Assembly: GCA_963823095.1 (NCBI GenBank)
Contig: CAWGKI010000019.1
Span: 1 to 64,000 of the forward strand
DNA from: CAIVVT01 sp963823095
GTDB taxonomy: Bacteria; Acidobacteriota; Terriglobia; Bryobacterales; Bryobacteraceae
Direction of reading: 5' to 3'
DNA: 64,000 nt
Both the position numbers and the translations under genes were made by a program. Within the stretch, counting starts at the first letter, position 1; each line of letters begins with the position of its first letter. Under the pieces are notes generated by a model. It searched no databases. It saw nothing but the letters and a program-made list of their open reading frames with translations, and was not told the DNA's origin. Shown here in pieces: positions 25,993-33,666 of the stretch.

Positions 25993-26382
25993 ATGACGAA
26001 AGCAGAGTTGACCAAATACAAAAAATTCCTGGAGGACAAGCTAGCTGAATTGTCGGAGGTAGTGCGCAATCGCGAAGGAATCACCATCGAGAAGAACGCC
26101 GACGCCTTGGATGAGGTTCAGCACGCGGCCGAGCGGGAACTTGCCATCCGAAACCTGGACCGGGAATCGCAGATGCTGCGCAATGTGCGGGGTGCACTAC
26201 GCCGTCTCGATGATGGGTCGTTCGGTATATGCATCCGCTGCGATGAGGAGATTAACCCGAAGCGGCTCAACGCCGTGCCGTGGGCTCCATTCTGCATCAC
26301 CTGCCAGGAATGGGCAGATCAGCAGAAGGGCCACGAGGACGAGAACGAGATGTTCGAAAACGAACCCGCGATGGTCGCCTAA
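25993..26382 (+). CDS. DksA/TraR-family zinc-finger regulator
   Basis: A 129-residue protein with an N-terminal coiled coil (KAELTKYKKFLEDKLAELSEVV ... ERELAIRNLDRESQMLRNVRGALRRL) and a zinc finger with four Cys: C80/C83 (CIRCDEEINPKRL) and C101/C104 (FCITCQEW). DksA-type proteins bind the RNA polymerase secondary channel to tune rRNA and stress promoters. The tip residues DxxDxA that define true DksA are not evident (tip reads NADALDEV), so it is more a TraR/DksA-like paralogue. It starts at ATG with an A-rich upstream region, stands alone, and is followed by a hairpin terminator. Confidence 0.9.
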   Translation: MTKAELTKYKKFLEDKLAELSEVVRNREGITIEKNADALDEVQHAAERELAIRNLDRESQMLRNVRGALRRLDDGSFGICIRCDEEINPKRLNAVPWAPFCITCQEWADQQKGHEDENEMFENEPAMVA

Positions 26383-26422
26383 GCACCGGCTCGAACGCTC
26401 AGAATCCCAAGAGTTCTTCTTC

Positions 26423-26451
26423 AGGGCGCGACCGAACGGTGGTCGCGCCCT
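26423..26451. terminator. Bidirectional hairpin terminator
   Basis: AGGGCGCGACC (26423-26433) and GGTCGCGCCCT (26441-26451) make an 11-bp perfect stem with a 7-base loop. It lies between the convergent DksA/TraR and pgeF genes, so it can serve both. There is no long T-tract. Confidence 0.75.
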
Positions 26452-26471
26452 TCCTGTCTCAAGCCCAGCTC

Positions 26472-27164
26472 TTACTGCTTCGTGATCCAGATGACCGAGT
26501 GCATCCGCGCTCCGGTCTTGTGGTCGCGACGCCACGAGTGGAACTCACTAGAATCCGCGAGTGCGCCCCCACACACAGTGCAGGGCGCGCTGCTGGCAAT
26601 TCGATCTGTCGAAAGGCCTGTAGACGCTAATTGCCGTCGACACGCCTCCGGCAGATCCACATGGGTTTGACAGTCCAGATCATTCCGTTCCGGGAACCAG
26701 GGCGCGAACTGGTGTGCCACCTCGGGACCCACTTCGAAACAGCAGGCCCGGATGGATGGTCCGAAAGCGGCGATCAGATCCCGCGGACGGCTGCCGAAAA
26801 CTTGGGCCATCTTCTCCACTGCGCGGACTGCCACCTCGGCGACGCAGCCCCGCCAACCGGCATGAATTGCCGCAACTGCCTTTTTTTCCGGGTCGGCAAG
26901 CAGAATGGGGAGGCAATCCGCGGACTTGACGGCGATCCGCAGGCCGGGGTCCGACGTCACGAGAGCGTCCGCCTCCAGTCCCTCTCGCCACTCGCCGCAC
27001 GACGCGACGCGCGCCGAGTGAACCTGGTTCAGTTCGCGCCAGTCCCCTGAGGGACGCGCCAGCGCCGTACCGAAAGCGTGATCGAGCCATGGCTCCGCAT
27101 CGAGCAGAGGCGCACGCCACAGGCCGTCCGAGCTTCTGTAAAGAGTTGTTGTTCCAGGACTCAC
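26472..27164 (-). CDS. pgeF: PgeF/YfiH multicopper-like purine/peptidoglycan editing enzyme
   Basis: The 230-residue protein is the PgeF/YfiH (laccase-domain, DUF152) family. Core motifs are LNQVHSARVA, DALVTSDPGLRIAVKSADCLPILLADP, AAIHAGWRGCVAEVAVRAVEKM, IAAFGPSIRACCFEVGPEV and the C-terminal EFHSWRRDHKTGARMHSVIW, with the metal-binding His/Cys residues. The family is reported to remove mis-incorporated residues from peptidoglycan precursors and also to act as a purine nucleoside phosphorylase. The GTG start overlaps the nuoB stop by four bases, so the two are one transcription unit. Length is normal. Confidence 0.93.
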   Translation of the reverse strand: MSPGTTTLYRSSDGLWRAPLLDAEPWLDHAFGTALARPSGDWRELNQVHSARVASCGEWREGLEADALVTSDPGLRIAVKSADCLPILLADPEKKAVAAIHAGWRGCVAEVAVRAVEKMAQVFGSRPRDLIAAFGPSIRACCFEVGPEVAHQFAPWFPERNDLDCQTHVDLPEACRRQLASTGLSTDRIASSAPCTVCGGALADSSEFHSWRRDHKTGARMHSVIWITKQ

Positions 27165-27745
27165 GCAGCGGGGTTCCGCGTTTGGGCCACCATGATCTGC
27201 CGCTGGAAATCAGCCAGCATGGACTCTTCGAGGCGGACCTCGGTGGGCCGCTCAATGAGACTCATCTGGTCGATCTTGTCCTGTAGCCTCAGGAGGCCGT
27301 AGAAGAGGTTCTCCGGCCGTGGAGGGCATCCGGTCACGTACACGTCCACCGGCACGATCTTGTCCACGCCCTGCAGAACCGAATACGTGTTAAAGGGACC
27401 GCCGACGCTGGAGCAAGCTCCCATAGCGATCACCCATTTCGGCTCGGGCATCTGATCGTAAATGCGTTTCAGCACCGGAGCCATCTTCAGGGTTACGGTC
27501 CCGGCCACAATCATCAGGTCGGATTGGCGCGGGCTGGGGCGGAACACTTCGGAGCCGAAACGGGAGATGTCGAACCGGGCCGCGGAGCTTGCGATCATCT
27601 CGATGGCGCAACAGGCCAGGCCGAACGTCAACGGCCAGATCGAGGACTTGCGCGCCCAGTTGAACACGTAGTCCACCGACGTAATCATGTAGCTGCGGTC
27701 ATTCGTGTTCTCGAGCATAGGTTCATCAGGCTCCGCTTTGCCCAT
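27161..27745 (-). CDS. nuoB: NADH-quinone oxidoreductase subunit B (orphan)
   Basis: The 194-residue protein carries the four N2-cluster cysteines: C45 and C46 (LACCAIEM), C111 (GACSSVGGPFNTY) and C140 (VTGCPPRPE). Family motifs FDISRFGSEVFRPSPRQSD and DLMIVAGTVTLKM are also clear. The likely start is ATG 27745, although an internal ATG (residue 10) is possible. In most genomes nuoB lies in a large nuo operon; here no other nuo gene is visible and its partner is pgeF, overlapping by four bases. It may be a second, scattered complex I copy, with the rest outside the window. Confidence 0.95.
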   Translation of the reverse strand: MGKAEPDEPMLENTNDRSYMITSVDYVFNWARKSSIWPLTFGLACCAIEMIASSAARFDISRFGSEVFRPSPRQSDLMIVAGTVTLKMAPVLKRIYDQMPEPKWVIAMGACSSVGGPFNTYSVLQGVDKIVPVDVYVTGCPPRPENLFYGLLRLQDKIDQMSLIERPTEVRLEESMLADFQRQIMVAQTRNPAA

Positions 27746-27808
27746 TCTAACAGGAGTGTTCGGTCCGGTTCTACGGCGCGGAAAGCGCCGCCGGCAGAGC
27801 CGGGACGG

Positions 27809-28762
27809 TCAAGCTTTGATCAGGCTGGCCCGATACCATTCCAGGGTTTTGCGCAGTCCATCCGGGAAGGAGAATTGGGGAGCATGACCCAGGTCGCGGC
27901 AGGCTGCCGTGGTATCGGCCTGGGAGTGCTTCACGTCGCCTGCGCGGTCGGGGCCATACTTGGGCTCGATCGTGACGCCCTCGATGGCGCACAACTCGCG
28001 CCAGGTCTCGTTGAGGGTGAACCGTCCGCCGTTACCGGCGTTGTAAGAGTTACCGGAAACAACGGCGGCCGGCGCCTTCGACGCCTTGATCATCAGCCCC
28101 GCGACGTCTTCCACGTAGGTGAAGTCGCGCGATTGCTCGCCGTCGCCGAAGATCGTCGGCGACCGGCGCTCCAGCACGCAGGTCATAAAGATGGAGAGCA
28201 CGCCTGAGTACTGACTGGTCGGGTCCTGGCGCGGTCCGAAGACGTTGAAGAAGCGCAGAGCTACCGTTTCCAGGCCCCAGCATTTGGTGAACACGGAGCA
28301 ATAGTACTCGCCGACCAGCTTCTGCAGCGCGTAGGGCGAAAGCGGCTTGGGCTTCATCGCCTCCACTTTCGGCAGCACTTCCGTGTCGCCGTAAGCCGAT
28401 GAGGACGCAGCGTAGATCACACGTCCCACCCCGCCTTCCTGGCAGGCCCGCAGCACGTTGAACGTGCCGTCGATGTTCGACTCATGCGATGGGACGGGCT
28501 GCTCGATCGACTTGGGCACCGACGGAATCGCCGCCAGGTGAAAGACTCTCTCCGCGCCCGCGAGCACCGGCGCAATGGTCTGGTAATCGCAGATGTCGAT
28601 TACGTGCAGGTCCACGTGGTCACTCACTTGCGCGAGGTTCGACTCCTTGCCCGAAGAAAGGTTGTCCAGGACCGTCACGCAGTCCACGCCGGACTCGATC
28701 AGCATCCGCACCAGGCAGCTCCCGATGAAGCCGGCCCCGCCAGTTACAACGACCTTCGACAT
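27809..28762 (-). CDS. NAD-dependent sugar-nucleotide epimerase (extended SDR)
   Basis: From the ATG at 28762, preceded by AGGAGG-type ribosome site (AGGAGGACT), the protein is about 317 residues. It has the extended-SDR NAD motif VVVTGGAGFIGSCL, the FHLAAIPSVPKSIEQP and SNIDGTFNVLRACQ pieces, and the catalytic YALQK (SPYALQKLVGEYY). Later motifs FGPRQDPTSQYSGVLSIF and IFGDGEQSRDFTYVEDV are typical of UDP-glucose 4-epimerase/UDP-glucuronate epimerase-like enzymes. It probably supplies activated sugars for envelope glycans. It follows the sugar-isomerase gene 28797-29654 with a 34-base gap on the same strand, probably in one operon. Confidence 0.92.
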   Translation of the reverse strand: MSKVVVTGGAGFIGSCLVRMLIESGVDCVTVLDNLSSGKESNLAQVSDHVDLHVIDICDYQTIAPVLAGAERVFHLAAIPSVPKSIEQPVPSHESNIDGTFNVLRACQEGGVGRVIYAASSSAYGDTEVLPKVEAMKPKPLSPYALQKLVGEYYCSVFTKCWGLETVALRFFNVFGPRQDPTSQYSGVLSIFMTCVLERRSPTIFGDGEQSRDFTYVEDVAGLMIKASKAPAAVVSGNSYNAGNGGRFTLNETWRELCAIEGVTIEPKYGPDRAGDVKHSQADTTAACRDLGHAPQFSFPDGLRKTLEWYRASLIKA

Positions 28763-28796
28763 AGTCCTCCTATGAACCAATTCGAACCCGGCACGC

Positions 28797-29654
28797 CTAT
28801 AGCGTGTCTATCAACCCCTGCAAATACTGGATCGACTCGCTCGCGACCCGCTCCGGGCCAGGCGAAAAGTCGAACGCTTCCAACGAAATCCAGCCTGCGT
28901 AATTCAGGCGTTTGAGTGTGCGCAACAGCGGCACGAAATCGTAATCTCCCGCGCCGCAATGCTTCCCGTCGGTCTCGTTCACGTGGATGTGGCGGATGAT
29001 GCCGGAGTAGCGCTCGACCAGCGTGGCGTGCGGTTCGGTCTCGTCGACAGCGTTGTGCGTATCGAACATCGTTTGCACGCCCGGACTTGCGATGCGATGC
29101 ACCAATGCGGCGCTCTCTTCCAGCGTATTCAGTACGTCGCACTGTCCCTTGGGCAGCGCCTCCACCAGGATCCGTACGTTGCGCTCCGCGGCATGGGCGG
29201 CCACGGATTCCAGTCCCTGGGCAAAATGCTCCATGGCTTGCTCGCGCCCCTGTGCGGAATCGGATCCGCCCGTTGTGCCGCGCTGCGCCGGCGAGCCGAA
29301 CACCATCACTCCACCGCCCTCGCCGTTGGGACCAAGATCAGCGCAGAGATCGACCAGATTCCGGATGTGGAGCCATGACCGCTCCCGCAGCTTCGCGTCC
29401 GGCGTGGTGACGTGCAGGCCCTTGGGCGAGACCATTAGCCAGTGCAGACCAACGAACGAGAGCCCTTCCGCGGCGATGATGTCGCGGTACTCGCGGCGCT
29501 GCGCCCGCGGGATCGTGGCCGGATCTTCGGCCAAAGTGAATGGAGCGATTTCGATGCCTTCGTAGCCTGCGCCGCGGATGTGGCGGCAGGTGGCGGCGAA
29601 CTCCCATCCCTGGTAGACCTCGTTGCAGATGGAGTGCCGGAAACGGAATGACAT
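28797..29654 (-). CDS. Sugar phosphate isomerase/epimerase (TIM barrel)
   Basis: A 285-residue AP-endonuclease-2/xylose-isomerase-type TIM barrel. Pieces include the N-terminal GYEGIEIAPFTLAED, EGLSFVGLHWLMVSPKG, AAERNVRILVEALPKGQCDVLNTLEESAALV, QTMFDTHNAVDE, IRHIHVNETDGKHCGAGDYDF and WISLEAFDFSPGPE. The Glu, Asp, His and Glu that form the metal site of the family are visible in these strands. No signal peptide, so it acts in the cytoplasm. It precedes the epimerase gene on the same strand. The exact sugar is unknown. Confidence 0.88.
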   Translation of the reverse strand: MSFRFRHSICNEVYQGWEFAATCRHIRGAGYEGIEIAPFTLAEDPATIPRAQRREYRDIIAAEGLSFVGLHWLMVSPKGLHVTTPDAKLRERSWLHIRNLVDLCADLGPNGEGGGVMVFGSPAQRGTTGGSDSAQGREQAMEHFAQGLESVAAHAAERNVRILVEALPKGQCDVLNTLEESAALVHRIASPGVQTMFDTHNAVDETEPHATLVERYSGIIRHIHVNETDGKHCGAGDYDFVPLLRTLKRLNYAGWISLEAFDFSPGPERVASESIQYLQGLIDTL

Positions 29655-29729
29655 CTCCCTTTAGTTTAGGCAATCCCGCGGCGCATAGCCGCTGCTGTCT
29701 CTTCACATATCGGCGTTCGAGGCACGATC

Positions 29730-30734
29730 ATGGTGAATGTGACTCTTCCGGACGAACTCCTCGATACGGTGATTGTGGGCGCGGGACCGACGGGATTGGC
29801 GTGCGGTCTCGAACTGAAACAGCGCGGCTTGCGCTGCGTGCTGTTCGACAAGGGCTGCCTCACCAACTCGCTCTACAACTACCCGACCAATATGGCGTTC
29901 TTCACCACGCCCGAGCTGCTCGAAATCGGCGGGCTGCCTATGACTTCGCTGGGCGAGAAGCCGTTGCGGGTCGAAGCGCTGAAATACTACCGGCGCGTCG
30001 CCGAGCATTATCGGCTCGATATTCATCAGTACGAGCGGGTGGTGCGATTCGACGGTGTGGACGGCGACTTTCTCGTTTCCACCGAGGACAGGCTCGGCCG
30101 CGCGCACGAGGTTCGCGCCCGTAAGGTGATTCTCTCTACCGGCTACTACGACAAGCCGAATTACCTCAACGTGCCCGGGGAGGACCTGCCCAAGGTCCAG
30201 CACTATTACCGCGAGCCGTACCCATATTTCGACCATGACGTCCTGGTGGTGGGCGGGAAGAACTCCGCCGCCATTGCCGCGCTGGAGCTGTTCTGGACGG
30301 GAGCGCGCGTGACCCTGGTTCATCGCCGCGCGCAGCTCCACGACAACATCAAATACTGGATCAAGCCCAACATCGAGAACCGCATCAAGGCCGGCGAGGT
30401 ACGCGGCTACTTCAACTCATCCGTGCAACGCATCGATCCGGAGACAGTCACGCTGCAGACTCCCGAGGGCGAGGTCGTGCTGAAGAACGACTTCGTGTTT
30501 GCGATGACTGGCTACCACCCCGACACGGAGTTTCTCGAACAACACGGCATCTGTTTCGACGAGCAGACGCTTCGGCCGAGGCTGAATCCCGACACGCTGG
30601 AATCGGAGCGGGCCGGTGTCTATCTGGCCGGCGTGCTCGTGGCCGGCATGCACACCAACGAAGTCTTCATTGAAAACGGCCGCTTTCACGGCGGTCAGAT
30701 CGCCGCGGACATCGCACGCCGTCTGCGGGCGTGA
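29730..30734 (+). CDS. ypdA: YpdA-type bacillithiol disulfide reductase
   Basis: The 334-residue flavoprotein has two Rossmann motifs: the FAD motif VIVGAGPTGLACG near residue 14 and the NADPH motif VLVVGGKNSAAIAAL near residue 171. Other YpdA-like features are NYPTNMAFFTTPELLEIGG, TGYYDKPNYLNVPGEDLPKVQHYYREPYPY, HRRAQLHDNIKYWIKPNIENRI and the C-terminal GVLVAGMHTNEVFIENGR. In Firmicutes YpdA reduces oxidised bacillithiol. Its presence here suggests a bacillithiol-like thiol system, since homologous synthesis genes are known in some Acidobacteria. No bsh genes are in the window. It is divergent from the isomerase gene. Confidence 0.88.
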   Translation: MVNVTLPDELLDTVIVGAGPTGLACGLELKQRGLRCVLFDKGCLTNSLYNYPTNMAFFTTPELLEIGGLPMTSLGEKPLRVEALKYYRRVAEHYRLDIHQYERVVRFDGVDGDFLVSTEDRLGRAHEVRARKVILSTGYYDKPNYLNVPGEDLPKVQHYYREPYPYFDHDVLVVGGKNSAAIAALELFWTGARVTLVHRRAQLHDNIKYWIKPNIENRIKAGEVRGYFNSSVQRIDPETVTLQTPEGEVVLKNDFVFAMTGYHPDTEFLEQHGICFDEQTLRPRLNPDTLESERAGVYLAGVLVAGMHTNEVFIENGRFHGGQIAADIARRLRA

Positions 30735-30760
30735 CGGAGCGGTGGTTGTCCGGAACGGAC

Positions 30761-31000
30761 CTGGGAACGCCGATCTCCAGATCGGCTCCGATCAACTCGC
30801 ACTTCGACCGCCAACAACCGCCAGTCGGCATTCGGCCGAACAAACGCGCGTGGGGACTTGCGCGTCGGCTTCAACGGAACTGCGGAAGTCGATTCGTCAG
30901 CACGGAATCCTGTGACCCGGTCGCACCCTCCGTAGCTGCATTGAGTTGCCGCTCATGCAGGTGTTCGGAGCCGATCTGGAGATCGGCGCTCCCAGGGGCC
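30761..31000. repeat. Split palindromic-word element after ypdA
   Basis: Two related copies of the palindromic word face each other: GCCGATCTCCAGATCGGC at 30769-30786 preceded by CTGGGAACGCC, and GCCGATCTGGAGATCGGC at 30970-30987 followed by GCTCCCAGGGG. The intervening ~180 bases lack a gene. The same design as 11861-11943 but with a longer centre. Confidence 0.8.
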
Positions 31001-31018
31001 CTTCGTTCTATCGGTCCG

Positions 31019-31522
31019 TCAGAACTCGCTGAAGCAGAAGACGGTGTTCGAGCCTTCCGGCGACAGGCAGTATTCGCCGTTGTCCAAAGGCTCGTTCACC
31101 TCCACTTTGAACAGCCGGTTCTCCAGGGGTGTGACCAGAATGAAGATCGGCCGTGCGCTGTCCTTCCTCCTGCGTGGATCCGAGGGTAGGGATAGCGTTC
31201 TCTCGCCATTTCTGGTCATCATTCTGAAGAGCGAAAGGCGTTCGGGGTTGATCCTATCGGACTGGAAGAGGAACACCGGCTCCGGGATCGGCGTTCTGGT
31301 CGGCGAGGCCTCGCCGGCAACGCTGTAGTTGGTCTCGTTCTTGCCTTGTGACTCGCGCGCCTCTCCCGTCTCGACCGGGAGCAACTTATTGGCGTGCACG
31401 AGGAAGGGGACATCCGCTTTGGGGGGCCGTGGGCCGGTGTACTTCTTCTGATTCTGGGCGGCGGCGGGCAAAGCCGCGAGCAACATCCATGCCGTGGCGA
31501 GAGTCGCGATCGACAGCTTCAT
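31019..31522 (-). CDS. Secreted hypothetical protein
   Basis: From the ATG at 31522 the protein is 167 residues with a signal peptide (KLSIATLATAWMLLAALPAAAQ). The mature part has no recognised domain. It is rich in Pro, Arg and charged residues and ends with a hydrophobic/acidic stretch (RLFKVEVNEPLDNGEYCLSPEG). A C-terminal Cys pair (ECYC...FCFSEF region, C-x10-C) could form a disulphide. Similar small secreted proteins are common in Acidobacteria. It stands between the palindromic element after ypdA and the HAD gene. Function is unknown. Confidence 0.65.
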   Translation of the reverse strand: MKLSIATLATAWMLLAALPAAAQNQKKYTGPRPPKADVPFLVHANKLLPVETGEARESQGKNETNYSVAGEASPTRTPIPEPVFLFQSDRINPERLSLFRMMTRNGERTLSLPSDPRRRKDSARPIFILVTPLENRLFKVEVNEPLDNGEYCLSPEGSNTVFCFSEF

Positions 31523-31631
31523 AACTTCAGAGTCTCCCAAATCCGCCGCCCCGTCGAGTGTCCAGGTTGCAGCGGGTTGTTGAATGCGCTCCCCGGTCCG
31601 CGCGCGATCCGCCGCTTGCGTCCGACGGCGG

Positions 31632-32309
31632 TTACAGCGGATGCTGTGCCGCGAGCCATGGCAGGAGCTTGGGATCCGTAAAGTCCGGCATCGTCAGGGC
31701 TGCCTGTGGGTATGCCTTCTCCGTGGTCAACAGGCCCACCACGCGTCCGCCCGCGCTTAGCGCCGCCTGGATGCCTCCAGGGGAATCCTCGAAGATCACA
31801 CAGTTGCGCGGCTCGATGCCGATCCTGCCGGCGGCGGTCAGGAAGACCTCGGGATGCGGCTTGGCGTGCGTGACCTGGCTGCCATCGACGATGGCGGAAA
31901 ACAGCGGACGCAGGTTCGCATAGTCCAGCACGAAATCGACGTTCAGCGGCTCGGCGTTGGTGGCCAACGCCAGCGGGATGCCGAGCGAGTGGGCGGCCTG
32001 CAAGAACTCCCGGACGCCCGCGACATAGCTTTGCTCCAGCACCGGCGTCATCAGCTCGCGGTAGAGTCGCTCCTTGGCGGCGCCGTGTTCCACCACTTCC
32101 GCCTCGCTCAGAGAAGTGCCGAAGATCTCGTGCACGATCTGGTCGTTGCGCTTCCCGAGCATCCGGTAGATCACGCTGGTGTCCTTGACGCCGTTCCTTT
32201 CGAGGTACGCGATCCACGCCTGCATGTGCAGCTTGGTGGAGTGCAGCACGACCCCGTCCATATCGAAAATGAGCCCCAGCCCGCGCGCGAGTGTCAGTTT
32301 TTCAAACAC
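31632..32309 (-). CDS. HAD-family sugar-phosphatase / beta-phosphoglucomutase-like
   Basis: A HAD-superfamily protein with motif I LIFDMDGVVLHST (nucleophile Asp), motif II LALATNAEPL, motif III HAKPHPEVFL and the acidic motif IV IFEDSPGGIQAALSAG. The cap is of the small helical beta-phosphoglucomutase type (LHMQAWIAYLERNGVK). The start is uncertain: the frame opens upstream (32384), but those 25 residues are unlike the family and GTG 32309 puts the DMDG motif near residue 15, as expected. It is divergent from the sugar-binding lipoprotein gene, which suggests shared sugar-related regulation. Confidence 0.88.
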   Translation of the reverse strand: MFEKLTLARGLGLIFDMDGVVLHSTKLHMQAWIAYLERNGVKDTSVIYRMLGKRNDQIVHEIFGTSLSEAEVVEHGAAKERLYRELMTPVLEQSYVAGVREFLQAAHSLGIPLALATNAEPLNVDFVLDYANLRPLFSAIVDGSQVTHAKPHPEVFLTAAGRIGIEPRNCVIFEDSPGGIQAALSAGGRVVGLLTTEKAYPQAALTMPDFTDPKLLPWLAAQHPL

Positions 32310-32446
32310 AAACCGGGATGATAACACGCGCCCAGGAGAGGCCACGGGGCCTTCTCCGCGCGGATTGCGGCAGTCACACCCCATCCCTTCAAATCATGGG
32401 TTCCCAAAAGCCGGGTCGAGCGTATACTCCGCACAGGAGACTCAGT

Positions 32447-33436
32447 ATGTCCCAAACCGTGCTCACCACGCTTCTTGAGGGTTCTCTGCTCGCGCTCGCG
32501 AGCTGCGGCGGTTCCCAACACGCCGTCACCGAGAAATACTACCTGGTCGCGACCAACGTGAAGGTCCCTTACTGGCAGCAGGCGTTCGCGGGTTTGAATC
32601 ACGCCGCGGCCCAGTTGCAGGTCAAGGCGGATTTCGTTGGTCCCGACACCTACTCCCCGAAGGCTCAGCATGAACAGTTTGTCGCTGTGATGACCAAGAA
32701 GCCGACGGGCATTCTCGTTTCCGTAAGCGATCCAACTGTCCTGAGCGCGGACATTGACAACGCCATTGCGCAGGGCATCCCCGTCATCACCGTTGACTCC
32801 GACGCACCCCAGAGCAAGCGGCTGACCTTCATCGGGACGGACAATTACTCGGCCGGTACCATGGGAGGAAAGATCGTGTCCGAAAAGCTTCAGGGCAAGG
32901 GTTCGGTTGTCGTCTTCACCATTGATGGCCAGAGCAATCTCCAGGAGCGCATGCACGGTTACAAGGACGTTTTCGATACCCATCCTGGCATCAAGATCTC
33001 GGAGGTTGTGAACATGCAGGGCGATCCGCGCATCGCTTTCGACAAGACCAGGGAACTCCTGGATAAGAACACCAAGGTAGACGCCTTTGTTTGTCTCGAA
33101 GCGATTGCATGCCCGGAGGTGGCCGACGAAATGGAGCGCCACAAAGCCAGCGGAGTCGTCGTGGTGGCGATGGACACCGACCAGCGCACTCTGGACGCGA
33201 TCAAGAAGGGGCTGATCACGGCGACGATCGGCCAGAAGCCCTACTCCATGGCATTCCTGGGCGTGAAACTATTGGATGACCTCCATCACAATCCGATCCT
33301 GCCTCTGGCCAAGAACTGGTCGCAGGATTCGTTCTCGCCCATCGCGAGCTTCATCGATACGGGAGCGACGCTGATCGACAAAAGCAACGTCGATCGGTTC
33401 GTCGAGGACCGGAATTCGGCGACGGCCAACAAGTAG
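32447..33436 (+). CDS. Sugar-binding lipoprotein (Peripla_BP_4 type)
   Basis: From the ATG at 32447 (ribosome site AGGAGA) the protein is 329 residues. A signal peptide ends in the lipobox LASCGG, so it is a lipoprotein. The body is a periplasmic-binding-protein fold of the ribose/galactose type: YYLVATNVKVPYWQQAFAGL, PTGILVSVSDPTVLSADIDNAI, IPVITVDSDAPQSKRLTFIGTDNYSAGTMGG, VVVFTIDGQSNLQERMHGYKDV and TIGQKPYSMAFLGVKLLDDL. No ABC permease or ATPase is nearby. Its downstream neighbour is a TonB receptor. A TATACT box at 32423-32428 is a possible -10 element. Confidence 0.88.
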   Translation: MSQTVLTTLLEGSLLALASCGGSQHAVTEKYYLVATNVKVPYWQQAFAGLNHAAAQLQVKADFVGPDTYSPKAQHEQFVAVMTKKPTGILVSVSDPTVLSADIDNAIAQGIPVITVDSDAPQSKRLTFIGTDNYSAGTMGGKIVSEKLQGKGSVVVFTIDGQSNLQERMHGYKDVFDTHPGIKISEVVNMQGDPRIAFDKTRELLDKNTKVDAFVCLEAIACPEVADEMERHKASGVVVVAMDTDQRTLDAIKKGLITATIGQKPYSMAFLGVKLLDDLHHNPILPLAKNWSQDSFSPIASFIDTGATLIDKSNVDRFVEDRNSATANK

Positions 33437-33525
33437 AGCGGTCCGCGAGCGTCGATCTGTCGGCGCCGCGACGGCTTTTTTACTGCCCGTTCATATCGCA
33501 ACATTGGCGTCACGCCCGCGTCGCG

Positions 33526-33565
33526 TTCGCCGCAATCCCATCTCGAATGATCGGATTGCGGCGAA
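33526..33565. promoter_or_regulatory. Stable hairpin upstream of the TonB receptor gene
   Basis: TTCGCCGCAATCC (33526-33538) and its exact complement (33553-33565) form a 13-bp stem with a 14-base loop, between the lipoprotein stop (33436) and the TonB receptor start (33667). It could be a transcription terminator for the lipoprotein gene (no T-tract) or a regulatory structure for the receptor. Confidence 0.5.
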
Positions 33566-33666
33566 TCCGCCGCCATGCTACCGTAATCTAAATCCCAGAG
33601 GTTGGGGTAGCTTCCGCGTAGAGTACCCTCGTTAGAATTTTCCGAAAAACAAAATTGGGAGTATTC

